NCBI GenBank assembly: GCA_017465085.1
Contig: JAFTWW010000028.1
Coordinates: 62,001-126,000, forward strand
Length of the DNA stretch: 64,000 bases
Direction of reading: 5' to 3'
Origin: Clostridia bacterium
Lineage (GTDB): Bacteria > Bacillota > Clostridia > Oscillospirales > Acutalibacteraceae
Shown: positions 1 through 7,650 of the stretch, piece after piece
Numbering within the stretch: the first letter of the stretch is position 1
How the letters are laid out: each line of letters starts with the position of its first letter
Translations under genes and position numbers: made by a program
The notes under the pieces: generated by a model
What the model saw: the letters and a program-made list of their open reading frames with translations, nothing else
Told to the model about the DNA's origin: nothing
Databases searched by the model: none

Positions 1-478
1 CGGATGACATACGGCTAACACGGTAATCACGGCTTGTAACAATACCTAAAAGCTTGCCGTTTTCGGTACCATCTGAGGTAACTGCCATAGTGGCGTGACC
101 TGTTCGCTCCTTAATTGCCAGAATATCGGCAAGGGTGCTTTCGGGGGTTACATTAGAGTCACTCACAACAAAGCCTGCTTTATAAGCTTTAGCGCGGGCT
201 ACCATTGCGGCCTCATCCTCAACCGACTGCGAGCCGTAAATAAAGGATACGCCGCCCTCTCTCGCAAGGGCTACTGCAAGTTTTTCACCCGAAACCGACT
301 GCATTATTGCAGAGGTCATAGGTATATTCATCTCGATAGCGGGTTTCTCGCCCTTCTTAAACTTTGTAAGAGGGGTTTTGAGGGTAACGTTCGCAGGAAT
401 ACATTCTGCGGAAGAATAACCCGGCACCAAGAGATATTCGTTAAAGGTGTGAGAAGTTTCTTTGAAAAAATAAGCCAT
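1..478 (-). CDS. guaB: IMP dehydrogenase, N-terminal part (runs off window)
   Basis: Reading left from ATG at 478, about 159 codons are present before the window edge. IMP dehydrogenase oxidises IMP to XMP with NAD+, the entry step to GTP. The visible part has the start of the TIM barrel ([18 protein letters not shown], then [10 protein letters not shown]) and the beginning of the inserted CBS module ([14 protein letters not shown], then [13 protein letters not shown]). The catalytic Cys loop lies beyond the edge. The start is supported by an AAGGAGAGG ribosome binding site 9-10 bases upstream and a promoter at 518-546. The gene is divergent from rpsB. Confidence 0.92.
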   Translation of the reverse strand, partial: MAYFFKETSHTFNEYLLVPGYSSAECIPANVTLKTPLTKFKKGEKPAIEMNIPMTSAIMQSVSGEKLAVALAREGGVSFIYGSQSVEDEAAMVARAKAYKAGFVVSDSNVTPESTLADILAIKERTGHATMAVTSDGTENGKLLGIVTSRDYRVSRMSS

Positions 479-517
479 AGTTAATAAGCCTCTCCTTTAC
501 TGAATTATATTTCTAAA

Positions 518-546
518 ATTATAACATTTTAAGACAAAAAGGTCAA
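518..546 (-). promoter_or_regulatory. Sigma-A promoter of guaB
   Basis: On the minus strand TTGACC (546-541) and TATAAT (523-518) are separated by 17 bp, about 40 bases before the guaB start. I see no purine riboswitch in the short leader. Confidence 0.7.
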
Positions 547-579
547 TAAAAAGATTTTGGAAATATAATAAAAAAAGAC

Positions 580-608
580 TTGAAAAATGGATTTGTTTGT
601 GGTATAAT
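580..608 (+). promoter_or_regulatory. Sigma-A promoter of rpsB-tsf
   Basis: TTGAAA (580-585) and TATAAT (603-608) are separated by exactly 17 bp. The promoter lies about 130 bases before the rpsB start, leaving a long leader that contains a nested stem structure. Confidence 0.75.
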
Positions 609-650
609 TTTTTGGCTGTGGTATAACACAGTAATAAATCACACACATTT

Positions 651-740
651 CGTTTGATGTCGGTAGGGTGTTGCCCCTGATACAAGGCAATTACCGCAGC
701 GATAAACGAGATGGAGGTAAAACCTCAGGAGGAAAAAATT
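651..740 (+). promoter_or_regulatory. Structured leader of rpsB mRNA (candidate S2 autoregulatory element)
   Basis: Three nested helices can be read directly: CGTTT 651-655 with AAACG 704-708; CGGTA 661-665 with TACCG 692-696; TTGCC 671-675 with GGCAA 686-690. A small hairpin GAGGT/ACCTC (714-718/722-726) follows immediately before the AGGAGG ribosome binding site at 727-732. Ribosomal protein operons are often controlled by product binding to such leaders. Binding by S2 is inference, because I cannot compare homologous leaders here. Confidence 0.55.
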
Positions 741-1499
741 ATGGCAGTAGTATCAATGAAACAGCTGCTTGAAGCCGGTGTTCATTTCGGACATCAGACA
801 AGACGCTGGAACCCCAAGATGGCTCAGTATATTTTTACCGAGCGTAACGGCATCTACATTATCGACCTTCAGAAGACCGTTAAGAAGCTTAACGAGGCTT
901 ATATGTTCGTTCGCGACATTGCGGCTGAAGGCGGCGATATCCTTTTCGTAGGTACCAAGAAGCAGGCTCAGGATTCTATTAAGGAAGAAGCCGAGCATTG
1001 CGGTATGCCCTATGTCAACGCTCGTTGGCTCGGCGGTATGCTCACTAACTTTACAACCATTCGCACAAGAATTGCGCGTCTTAACCAGCTCCGCGCTATG
1101 CGTGAGGACGGCACCTTCGACCTCCTTCCCAAGAAGGAAGTTGTTAAGCTTGAGCTTGAGATTGAAAAGCTCGAGAAATTTATGGGCGGTATTCAGGATA
1201 TGACCAAGATCCCCAGCGCCCTCTTCGTAGTTGATCCCCGCAAAGAGAAGATTGCTGTTGCAGAGGCACACAAGCTCGGCATCCCCGTTATCGCAGTTGT
1301 TGATACCAACTGTGACCCCGATGAAGTTGATGTTGTTATCCCCGGTAACGATGACGCTATCCGTGCTGTAAAGCTTCTTGCTGAAACTATGGCTGCTGCT
1401 ATCATCGAAGGCAGACAGGGTACCGAAATGGGCACCGCTGCTGTTGAAGAGAATGAAGAGGCAGAGGTTGTAGCTGAAGAAGCTGCTGACGCTGAATAA
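741..1499 (+). CDS. rpsB: 30S ribosomal protein S2
   Basis: S2 is a structural protein at the head-body junction of the 30S subunit. The protein is 252 aa and begins [20 protein letters not shown], with the family motif [13 protein letters not shown] and a later [17 protein letters not shown] segment. The last 25 residues are an acidic Glu/Ala tail, common in Clostridia. An in-frame ATG at 711 is open, but AGGAGG at 727-732 clearly selects ATG 741; 711 lies in the leader hairpin region. It forms an operon with tsf, 42 bp downstream. Confidence 0.97.
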   Translation: MAVVSMKQLLEAGVHFGHQTRRWNPKMAQYIFTERNGIYIIDLQKTVKKLNEAYMFVRDIAAEGGDILFVGTKKQAQDSIKEEAEHCGMPYVNARWLGGMLTNFTTIRTRIARLNQLRAMREDGTFDLLPKKEVVKLELEIEKLEKFMGGIQDMTKIPSALFVVDPRKEKIAVAEAHKLGIPVIAVVDTNCDPDEVDVVIPGNDDAIRAVKLLAETMAAAIIEGRQGTEMGTAAVEENEEAEVVAEEAADAE

Positions 1500-1541
1500 T
1501 AAACTGAAATTTCAATAAATCCCAATTAGGAGGAAATTACA

Positions 1542-2447
1542 ATGGCTTTTACAGCAAAAGACGTTCAGGCTTTAAGAGAAAAGACCGGTTGCGGTATGAT
1601 GGACTGCAAAAAGGCTCTTGTTGAAACAGACGGCAATATGGAAGCCGCAGTTGATTACCTTAGAGAAAAGGGTCTTGCTTCCCAGTCCAAGAAGGCAAGC
1701 AGAATTGCTGCCGAAGGTACTGTTTGCGCAGTAGTTGAAAACGGTGTTGGCGCTGTTCTTGAAATGAACGCTGAAACCGATTTCGTTGCTAACGGCGAGG
1801 AATTCAAGGCTTTAGCTCTTAAGGTTACTAAGATTGTTATTAACCAGAATCCTGCTGATGTTGAAGCTCTTCTTAACTGTGTAGAAGATGGTCAGACCGT
1901 TGAGGAAATGGTTCAGGAGTTATTCCTTAAGATTCGCGAGAACATCAAGATTCGCCGTTTTGAGCGTTTCGAGGGCAAGATTGCTTCCTATGTTCACGCA
2001 GGTGGTAAGATCGGTGTTTTAGTTGCTCTTGATACAGATGCTTCTGAAGAGCAGTACACCGCAGTTGGTAAGAGCGTTGCAATGCAGGTTGCCGCTATGA
2101 ACCCTGCATTCCTTGATGAAGCTTCTGTTCCCGCAGAGGTTATCGAGAAGGAAAAGGAGATCCTTATCGCTCAGATGAAGGAAGATCCTAAGATGGCTAA
2201 TAAGCCCGATGCTGTTCTCGGCAAGATTGTTGAAGGTAAGATCGGCAAGTACTATAAGGAGAACTGCCTTGTTGAGCAGGCTTTCATTATGGATGGCGAT
2301 ATCACCGTTGGCAAGTTCGTTGAGAATAGCGCTAAGGAGCTTGGCGCTAACCTTAAGGTTGCTAAGTTCGTTCGTTACGAAAAGGGCGAAGGCATTGAGA
2401 AGCGTGTTGATGATTTCGCAAGCGAAGTTGCAAGCATGGTAAAATAA
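1542..2447 (+). CDS. tsf: Elongation factor Ts
   Basis: EF-Ts is the guanine nucleotide exchange factor for EF-Tu. The protein is 301 aa, the usual length. The N-terminal UBA-like domain (about residues 5-42) carries the family signature LREKTGCGMMDCKKALVE, with the NADFVA-type segment NAETDFVANGEEFK following near residue 80. Two dimerisation subdomains follow. Start ATG 1542 has a TTAGGAGGAAA ribosome binding site. It is cotranscribed with rpsB and ends at a strong terminator. Confidence 0.97.
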   Translation: MAFTAKDVQALREKTGCGMMDCKKALVETDGNMEAAVDYLREKGLASQSKKASRIAAEGTVCAVVENGVGAVLEMNAETDFVANGEEFKALALKVTKIVINQNPADVEALLNCVEDGQTVEEMVQELFLKIRENIKIRRFERFEGKIASYVHAGGKIGVLVALDTDASEEQYTAVGKSVAMQVAAMNPAFLDEASVPAEVIEKEKEILIAQMKEDPKMANKPDAVLGKIVEGKIGKYYKENCLVEQAFIMDGDITVGKFVENSAKELGANLKVAKFVRYEKGEGIEKRVDDFASEVASMVK

Positions 2448-2462
2448 TCAAAGCTTAAAACA

Positions 2463-2497
2463 AAAACCGAAAGAGGAATCCTCTTTCGGTTTTTTTA
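2463..2497 (+). terminator. Rho-independent terminator of rpsB-tsf
   Basis: Stem ACCGAAAGAGG (2466-2476) pairs with CCTCTTTCGGT (2480-2490), with a tight loop, followed by a run of seven T. Confidence 0.92.
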
Positions 2498-3376
2498 TTT
2501 GCAGCCCGAGATACTCTTTTTATACTCAGACGGTGAAAAGCCCGTGGTGGTTTTGAAGGCTCTTGAAAAGCTATAGATATCCGAAAAATTAAGCTTATAT
2601 GAAATCTCGCTCACGGATAATTCATCATCGCGCAGTAATTTTTTTGCCTCCTCTATTTTAAGGTTTGCAAAATATTTCATAGGGCTTTTGCCCGTAAATT
2701 CCTTGAAAACCGCGCTCAATTGTGACTTTCTAAGATAGAACAACTCACACAAATCACCAAGGGAAACATCATCATATATATGCTCTTTCAAATATTCTTC
2801 TATGGGTTGAGCCTTATTATCCCCTACATCCCTTAACTGCTTACCTTTATTTTCACTAGATGTGTTATTTCTGATAAGTTTTATCAAAAATTCCGCAAAA
2901 TGATTCTTCATAAGCTGAGATGCGCCGAAAGTCTCACCCGAAAAATCAAGGGGACTTAAATCATAATAGCTATACGGAATTTTTCCCATAGCAAGCTGGG
3001 CCTCTTTAACGAAAAGTGAGAGTAGGGTTTTTAAGGTTTTATCAAGGGTGAATACTTTATTCTTTTTGAAAAACTCCATACCCTTCTCATCAGCCGAAAA
3101 GGAAATAACCAATAAATTGTTAGAGGATTTGAGATCTGATATATGGGCGTGCTCCTCATCGGGCTCACGGAAAATCACCTGTCCGCCCTCTAAATTAAGG
3201 CTTTCATCCTTGCTTACGGCGATAATTTCCCCCATATCTACATAGACCATCTCCCAAAAGCTATGCTTTTCGAGAGGGTGGGTATGGTGCTTATTAAACT
3301 CAAAATAATAAATATTGTGAAAGCCCTTAATTTCAAGGACATCATTAACATTTACCAACGGTTGCATATTCATCAC
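2495..3376 (-). CDS. AraC-family transcriptional regulator
   Basis: The protein is about 290 aa. The N-terminal half looks like a cupin sensor domain (FNKHHTHPLEKHSFWEMVYVD near residues 28-48, which has the His-rich strand typical of AraC cupins). The C-terminal 100 residues carry two helix-turn-helix motifs (DVSLGDLCELFYLRKSQLSA and ELSVSEISYKLNFSDIYSFS) ending in the family signature FSRAFKTTTGFSPSEYKK. The gene is divergent from the PIG-L deacetylase operon and probably regulates it (inference). The start is uncertain: GTG 3376, ATG 3373 or ATG 3367 are all possible. Confidence 0.88.
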   Translation of the reverse strand: MMNMQPLVNVNDVLEIKGFHNIYYFEFNKHHTHPLEKHSFWEMVYVDMGEIIAVSKDESLNLEGGQVIFREPDEEHAHISDLKSSNNLLVISFSADEKGMEFFKKNKVFTLDKTLKTLLSLFVKEAQLAMGKIPYSYYDLSPLDFSGETFGASQLMKNHFAEFLIKLIRNNTSSENKGKQLRDVGDNKAQPIEEYLKEHIYDDVSLGDLCELFYLRKSQLSAVFKEFTGKSPMKYFANLKIEEAKKLLRDDELSVSEISYKLNFSDIYSFSRAFKTTTGFSPSEYKKSISGCK

Positions 3377-3421
3377 CTGCGGAAAATTTGTTAAATTTTT
3401 CGAAACATAGAATAAACAAAG

Positions 3422-3442
3422 TATCTGCAGATATTGTATAAT
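3422..3442 (+). promoter_or_regulatory. Putative activator-dependent promoter of the PIG-L operon
   Basis: A TATAAT box (3437-3442) has no recognisable -35 hexamer. Instead a perfect 12-bp palindrome TATCTGCAGATA sits at 3422-3433, directly in the -35/spacer region. A missing -35 box is common at AraC-activated promoters, so the palindrome could be a regulator site (inference). Confidence 0.45.
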
Positions 3443-3500
3443 GTTAATGTTAAAAAGTCAATTACAGATTGGAAAAAATGATAAATAAGGAGGAAAATTT

Positions 3501-4349
3501 ATGAAAGTACTAATGATTGGCGCCCATCAGGATGATAATGAATTCCGTTGCGGAGGTTTAGCCCACAGACTCGTTAAAAAGGGACATGAGGTAAAGTTCC
3601 TCAGTATGTGTAACGGTTGCGGAGGACATCATATTATGACACCTGAGGAGACCACCGCAAAAAGAGCCAAGGAATCGGCAAAGGTTGCAAAGCTGCTTGG
3701 TATTACCTATGATGTTTGGACCGATATGAATGACTGCTCCCTCGTTGCCGACCTTGCGACAAGGCGCCGACTGATTCGCTACATAAGAGAATTCTCCCCC
3801 GACCTTGTGGTAGCCCACAGACCTAACGACTATCACGCCGACCACAGAGCATCAGGTCAGCTTGTTATGGATGCCTCATATATGCTGGTAGTGCCTCACG
3901 AGTGCCCCGATGTGCCTGCTATGAAGAATATGCCCGTTATAATGTATAATGAGGATAACTTCCGCGACCCCGATTTTCGAGGCGATATCGTTGTTGATAT
4001 CGATGATGAGCTTGAAACTAAAATTCAAATAGCCCATATAAACGATTCTCAGGTTTATGAGTGGCTCCCCTATACCGAGAACGAAACCGTTCCCGAAGGC
4101 GAAACAGAGCGATATGAGTGGCTTAAGGGTATGGATACCTCGAAAAGCTATACCGATAAGGAGATTATGGAGCTTACCCGCGGTTATGCAGTTCGTTATG
4201 CTAAAACTGCCGCCCGTTTCAGAAAAGAGCTTATAAAGACCTATGGCAAGAAAAAAGGCTCTAAAATCCGTTTTGCCGAGGCATATCAGATTTGCGAATA
4301 TGGCTCACCTATGACTGATAGTATAAGAAAAGAATTGGAGGAAAATTAA
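3501..4349 (+). CDS. PIG-L / LmbE-family N-deacetylase
   Basis: The protein is 282 aa. Members of this zinc-dependent family remove N-acetyl groups from GlcNAc-type substrates. The sequence starts MKVLMIGAHQDDNEFRCGG; AHQDDNE corresponds to the family metal-binding AHPDDE motif, and the second metal-ligand region is HRPNDYHADHRASG (HxxH). The ribosome binding site is AAGGAGGAAAATTT before ATG 3501. The next gene, a glucosamine-6-phosphate deaminase-like protein, begins one base after the stop codon. Together they suggest deacetylation followed by deamination/isomerisation of an amino sugar. The exact substrate is unknown. Confidence 0.88.
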   Translation: MKVLMIGAHQDDNEFRCGGLAHRLVKKGHEVKFLSMCNGCGGHHIMTPEETTAKRAKESAKVAKLLGITYDVWTDMNDCSLVADLATRRRLIRYIREFSPDLVVAHRPNDYHADHRASGQLVMDASYMLVVPHECPDVPAMKNMPVIMYNEDNFRDPDFRGDIVVDIDDELETKIQIAHINDSQVYEWLPYTENETVPEGETERYEWLKGMDTSKSYTDKEIMELTRGYAVRYAKTAARFRKELIKTYGKKKGSKIRFAEAYQICEYGSPMTDSIRKELEEN

Positions 4350-5293
4350 ATGGATTTTTTAAGCACAGTTAAAGGAAGTATGCTTGAGGGCTTTTATCCT
4401 GCAGGCTGGGATATGGCGAGAATTGATGAATGCTGTGAAAAAGGAGTTAGCAGAGAGAATTTCTGGCACAAGGATTTTACCCCTATAGAGTGCGAAAATG
4501 TAAATGATTTTGATACCCTTATGGGCCACGAAATTGCCCTTGCAATCAAGAAGGCCCGTGATAACGGAGAAAAGCTTGCGATGATTTTGCCCGTAGGCCC
4601 TATGGGTATGTATAAATGGGCGGTATATTTCCTTAAGGCATGGGATGTTAAGTGCGACCATGTTTATACCTTTAATATGGACGAATGGTCTGATAGCGAG
4701 GGCATCACCCTCCCTGCTGATAATCCTGCATCCTTTGAATTTAGTATGAAGCAGGCATTTTTTGATAAGTTGGGTGAAAACACCATTCCCCCTGCCAGCG
4801 CAATTTTGCCACCAAGGATAATCTTCCCACATACCCCGAGAAGATTGCAAAGCTAAAGTCCCAAGGCGCAAAGCTATTGCTGATTTTCGGTATTGGCAGA
4901 ATGTGCCATATAGCCTTTTGGGAGTCGCACTTTGGCGAAGAATTTAACTCGGATGAGGAGTGGTTAAAGCAACCCTACAGAATTGGCGCCAAGCTTCATC
5001 CTTTAACTATTGAGCAAAACGCCATTACAAGCTTTAAGAGCCGCTCCACTTTAGTGCCCTGCAGAGCAAATATCATTGGCCCTGCGCTCTTTATGCAGGC
5101 CGATATGATTATCGGCGGCGCCGATGGAGCTCTAGGCAGAGGAATGCAGTGGCAGGGTATGAGCTTTCTCACCACCCTTCACTATGGCCCCACAAGGCAC
5201 ATTACATCAACCTACATTCCTACTCTCCCCGGTAAGCTTTTCTATCTAAAAGAGCTTGCAGGTCCACTGAGCGCAGAGTGCAATGAAACATAA
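4350..5293 (+). pseudogene. Glucosamine-6-phosphate deaminase/isomerase-like gene with one frameshift
   Basis: The family converts glucosamine-6-P to fructose-6-P and ammonia. The first part (4350 to about 4790) contains the NagB motif TFNMDEW followed by a [13 protein letters not shown] segment. The sequence continues in the -1 frame from about 4790 ([20 protein letters not shown]) through [13 protein letters not shown] to a stop at 5293, about 314 codons in all. The break lies at five C (4788-4792); adding one C restores one frame. It may be a real null mutation, a sequencing error or rarely a programmed shift. In the NagB loop GIGxDGHIAFNEP the His is kept but DG reads MC, so activity may differ even if intact. 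Confidence 0.75.
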
Positions 5294-5297
5294 AAAA

Positions 5298-5672
5298 GCC
5301 CGAAGATAAAGGGAGTTTCTCATAAGGATGATAAAAACCACGATGAATTTCATCGTGGTTTTTCTTGTGTTTATCTGATAGAACCAGCATCGCATTTGTA
5401 AGTACAAATGCTTTTGGGGTAATACCCAAACCCTTTTACAACAGAGTGAAAAAAGCAAGTGATATTCTGTGCTGACGCACAGAGTGATATTTTCACCTTG
5501 TGAAAGTGATATTACTCCCTTTGGTCGTAGTGATATTTTATTCGCCCTAAAAACTGTCTGTAGGACAATATCACTATGCGAAGGCATAATATAACTGCGA
5601 AGCAATATAACTCGCCTTTTAGCGAATAAAACTGCGAGACTTCCCTTAGAGAAGTCTCGCAACTCTTCGGGC
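5298..5672. repeat. Hairpin-array element, copy 1, inserted in a terminator loop
   Basis: This fills the gap between the convergent deaminase-like gene and degV. The outer arms GCCCGAAGA (5298-5306) and TCTTCGGGC (5664-5672), flanked by A-run and T-run, form a bidirectional terminator stem. The 357 bp between them is an array of short hairpins. The A-flanked stem ACCACGATGAA/TTCATCGTGGT lies near 5337, then CTGTGC/GCACAG, TTTCAC/GTGAAA, and a terminal GCGAGACTTC/GAAGTCTCGC at 5634-5660. Spacers are mostly AGTGATATT. It is the reverse complement of the copy at 22.5 kb, with about 45 extra bases near 5410-5455. Open frames across it are not genes. Confidence 0.88.
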
Positions 5673-5684
5673 TTTTGTTTTTAT

Positions 5685-6572
5685 TTAATCGGGTTTTCTT
5701 TCATCACCCATAAAGAATACTGCTACTGTGCCGGGGCCGCAATGGGATGCGATTATGGTGCCGATTTCGAAAATCTCAACGCACTCAATATTGGGAAATG
5801 CCGCCGCAATGGCATCGGCTGTTTCCTTTGCCATATCGGGACAGTTGGAATTTGAAATATAGCATTTACCCTTATAATCACTACCTGCGTGGGCCATCAT
5901 TTCCTTAACGGTGGTTTCAATTGCCGCCTTCTTACCTCTTACCTTGCTGTAGGCAATAATGTGACCTGTATCATCCAGGTGCATTATGGGGCAAATACCA
6001 AGTATTGATGCAACGGTTGCAACGGGGCCTGAAACTCGGCCGCTTCGCTTGAAGAATTTCATATCGGTGGAGAAGAATTGATGGTGCACCTTACCTTTGT
6101 TTTCTTCTGCCCAATCAATCAACTCATCAATACTCTTACCCTCATCCTTTAGGTCGGCTATTGCCTCAACAATAAGACCGTAGCCCGAGGAAGCGCAAAG
6201 AGTATCGATAACCTCTACCCTTCTATCAGGATACTTCTCATTCATCATCTGCGCTGCTTCCTTAGCATTGTTGGCAGAGGGCGTGAGCCCCGAGCCGAAA
6301 GCTATATGGCAGATATCGCCCTTATTTTTGCTTAGAAGCTCCTCAAAGAAATCACAGTAACGGTAAACATTTACCTGTGAGGTAGAGGGCATTTTGCCTT
6401 CATCAAGCATTTTATAAAAGTTAGGGAGAGACTGCGGGTCCTTACCCATATCATCAATATGTTCTACGCCATCAACACTATACGTATAAAAAAGCACGGG
6501 CATATTGCGGTCGGCTACTCTTTTATAGGGAAGGTCAACAGTTGATTCGCAGGATAAAATAAATTCGCTCAT
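5685..6572 (-). CDS. DegV-family fatty-acid-binding protein
   Basis: The protein is 295 aa. DegV/FakB proteins bind a single fatty acid and can present it to fatty acid kinase FakA for phospholipid synthesis. The N-terminus MSEFILSCESTVDLPYKR carries the family STxDLP signature, and the second lipid-binding loop is GSGLTPSANNAKEAA near residue 90. The frame is open further upstream to 6680, but ATG 6572 has a GAGGTAATAAAA ribosome binding site and the family start. No fakA is visible nearby. It has its own promoter at 6604-6632. Confidence 0.9.
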   Translation of the reverse strand: MSEFILSCESTVDLPYKRVADRNMPVLFYTYSVDGVEHIDDMGKDPQSLPNFYKMLDEGKMPSTSQVNVYRYCDFFEELLSKNKGDICHIAFGSGLTPSANNAKEAAQMMNEKYPDRRVEVIDTLCASSGYGLIVEAIADLKDEGKSIDELIDWAEENKGKVHHQFFSTDMKFFKRSGRVSGPVATVASILGICPIMHLDDTGHIIAYSKVRGKKAAIETTVKEMMAHAGSDYKGKCYISNSNCPDMAKETADAIAAAFPNIECVEIFEIGTIIASHCGPGTVAVFFMGDERKPD

Positions 6573-6603
6573 TTTTATTACCTCGTTAAACAAAAATTTC
6601 GGT

Positions 6604-6632
6604 ATTATAATTATAATAAACTTTAATTTCAA
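6604..6632 (-). promoter_or_regulatory. Sigma-A promoter of the DegV gene
   Basis: Minus-strand TTGAAA (6632-6627) and TATAAT (6609-6604) are separated by 17 bp, about 30 bases before the start codon. Confidence 0.65.
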
Positions 6633-6664
6633 TTTCACCCTACTTAAAAGATTTATATATCTAC

Positions 6665-6711
6665 CAAAAAATAAATCCACAGTAGAGAATTTTTCCAGAC
6701 TCTACTGTGGA
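6665..6711 (-). terminator. Terminator of the tepA-ftsK-metallohydrolase run
   Basis: Inverted repeat TCCACAGTAGAG (6676-6687) and CTCTACTGTGGA (6700-6711), followed on the minus strand by TTTATTTTTT. Confidence 0.85.
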
Positions 6712-6738
6712 TAGAAATTGGCTTAAACAAAGGTCTCG

Positions 6739-7650
6739 CTATTCATTTGTTAGTATCTGCATATCGCCTTCATTGATATTAAAGGTTATATCACCGAGCA
6801 AATCGGTACGGTAAACCTTAAGCTTTTTCTCCTCAAATCTCGCGAGCACTGTATCGTTAGGATGGGAATACTGATTGCCAAGCCCAACCGAAATCACACA
6901 ATAATCGGGATCAACGTACTCTAAAAATTTCTTGGTTGAGGAAGATGAGCTACCGTGGTGACCCACCTTCAAAACATCGCATCTTGCATCAACTGTGTTT
7001 TCAATAAGCTGATATTCGGCTTCCTTTTCGGCATCACCCGTAAATAAAAATCTGATGCCATCCATCTCGGCCATAGCGAATACAGAGCGGTTATTCTCCT
7101 CGCTAAGCTCAGGGTAATAACCAATTACCGTTACTGAAAACTCACCCACATTAAAATTAAGGCCCTCTACAATTGTATATACCTTGCCGCCCGATAATTC
7201 TACCGCGCCCGATATACGCCTTATTTCTTCGGTGTTTTCCTCGGTTTTGTTTATATCGGGGATAAGCAGATTTTTGATGGAAAAGGCGCTAGTTATATAC
7301 TCAAGCCCACCGTAATGATCATCGTGAAAATGAGTTATAAGGGCAACATCCATGCTCTTAACATCACAGTTCATAAGCTTTGATGCAAGCGCTGTGCCTG
7401 CAGATGAGGGGCCCGTATCAATAACCGCATTCTTACCGTTACTACTGATAAGAGCCGCATCGCCCTGCCCCACATCTAAAAATTTTATATAATCATCCGA
7501 AAGCTGACTTAACTGAGTAACCTTAGGGTCACTTAACGGATTGCCAAGATAAAAGGGACTGTTTTCTCCAACGAATAAAAGAATCAGAATTGTAAGTGTA
7601 ACCGCTGTAAAAAACACGGCTACTGCTGTTTTCTTAATTCGCCTTCTCAA
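6739..7650 (-). CDS. ComEC/Rec2-like metallo-beta-lactamase-fold hydrolase, membrane anchored
   Basis: The protein is 303 aa. Residues about 7-26 form one transmembrane segment, so the catalytic domain is probably extracytoplasmic. The domain contains FLDVGQGDAALI, the metal motif THFHDDHYGG, and GDAEKEAE then KVGHHGSSSSST, all typical of the ComEC C-terminal hydrolase family. The ComEC channel portion is absent, so it is a stand-alone enzyme whose substrate is unknown; nucleic acid or phosphodiester cleavage is possible. The start is TTG 7650, overlapping the ftsK stop as TTGA, with a weak AGGGG upstream, which suggests translational coupling. Confidence 0.85.
   Translation of the reverse strand: MRRRIKKTAVAVFFTAVTLTILILLFVGENSPFYLGNPLSDPKVTQLSQLSDDYIKFLDVGQGDAALISSNGKNAVIDTGPSSAGTALASKLMNCDVKSMDVALITHFHDDHYGGLEYITSAFSIKNLLIPDINKTEENTEEIRRISGAVELSGGKVYTIVEGLNFNVGEFSVTVIGYYPELSEENNRSVFAMAEMDGIRFLFTGDAEKEAEYQLIENTVDARCDVLKVGHHGSSSSSTKKFLEYVDPDYCVISVGLGNQYSHPNDTVLARFEEKKLKVYRTDLLGDITFNINEGDMQILTNE

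Noticed and set aside
711..740. Upstream in-frame ATG of rpsB
   Set aside because: It lies in the leader; the AGGAGG at 727-732 and family homology point to ATG 741.
4780..4800. Programmed -1 frameshift in the deaminase-like gene
   Set aside because: The C5 run is not a typical X XXY YYZ slippery heptamer, and I see no clear downstream stimulatory hairpin. A mutation or sequencing error is simpler.
5450..5620. Regularly spaced GTGATATT units suggesting a CRISPR array
   Set aside because: The repeated unit is only about 8 bases, the intervening sequences are themselves palindromes of variable length, and no cas genes are present.
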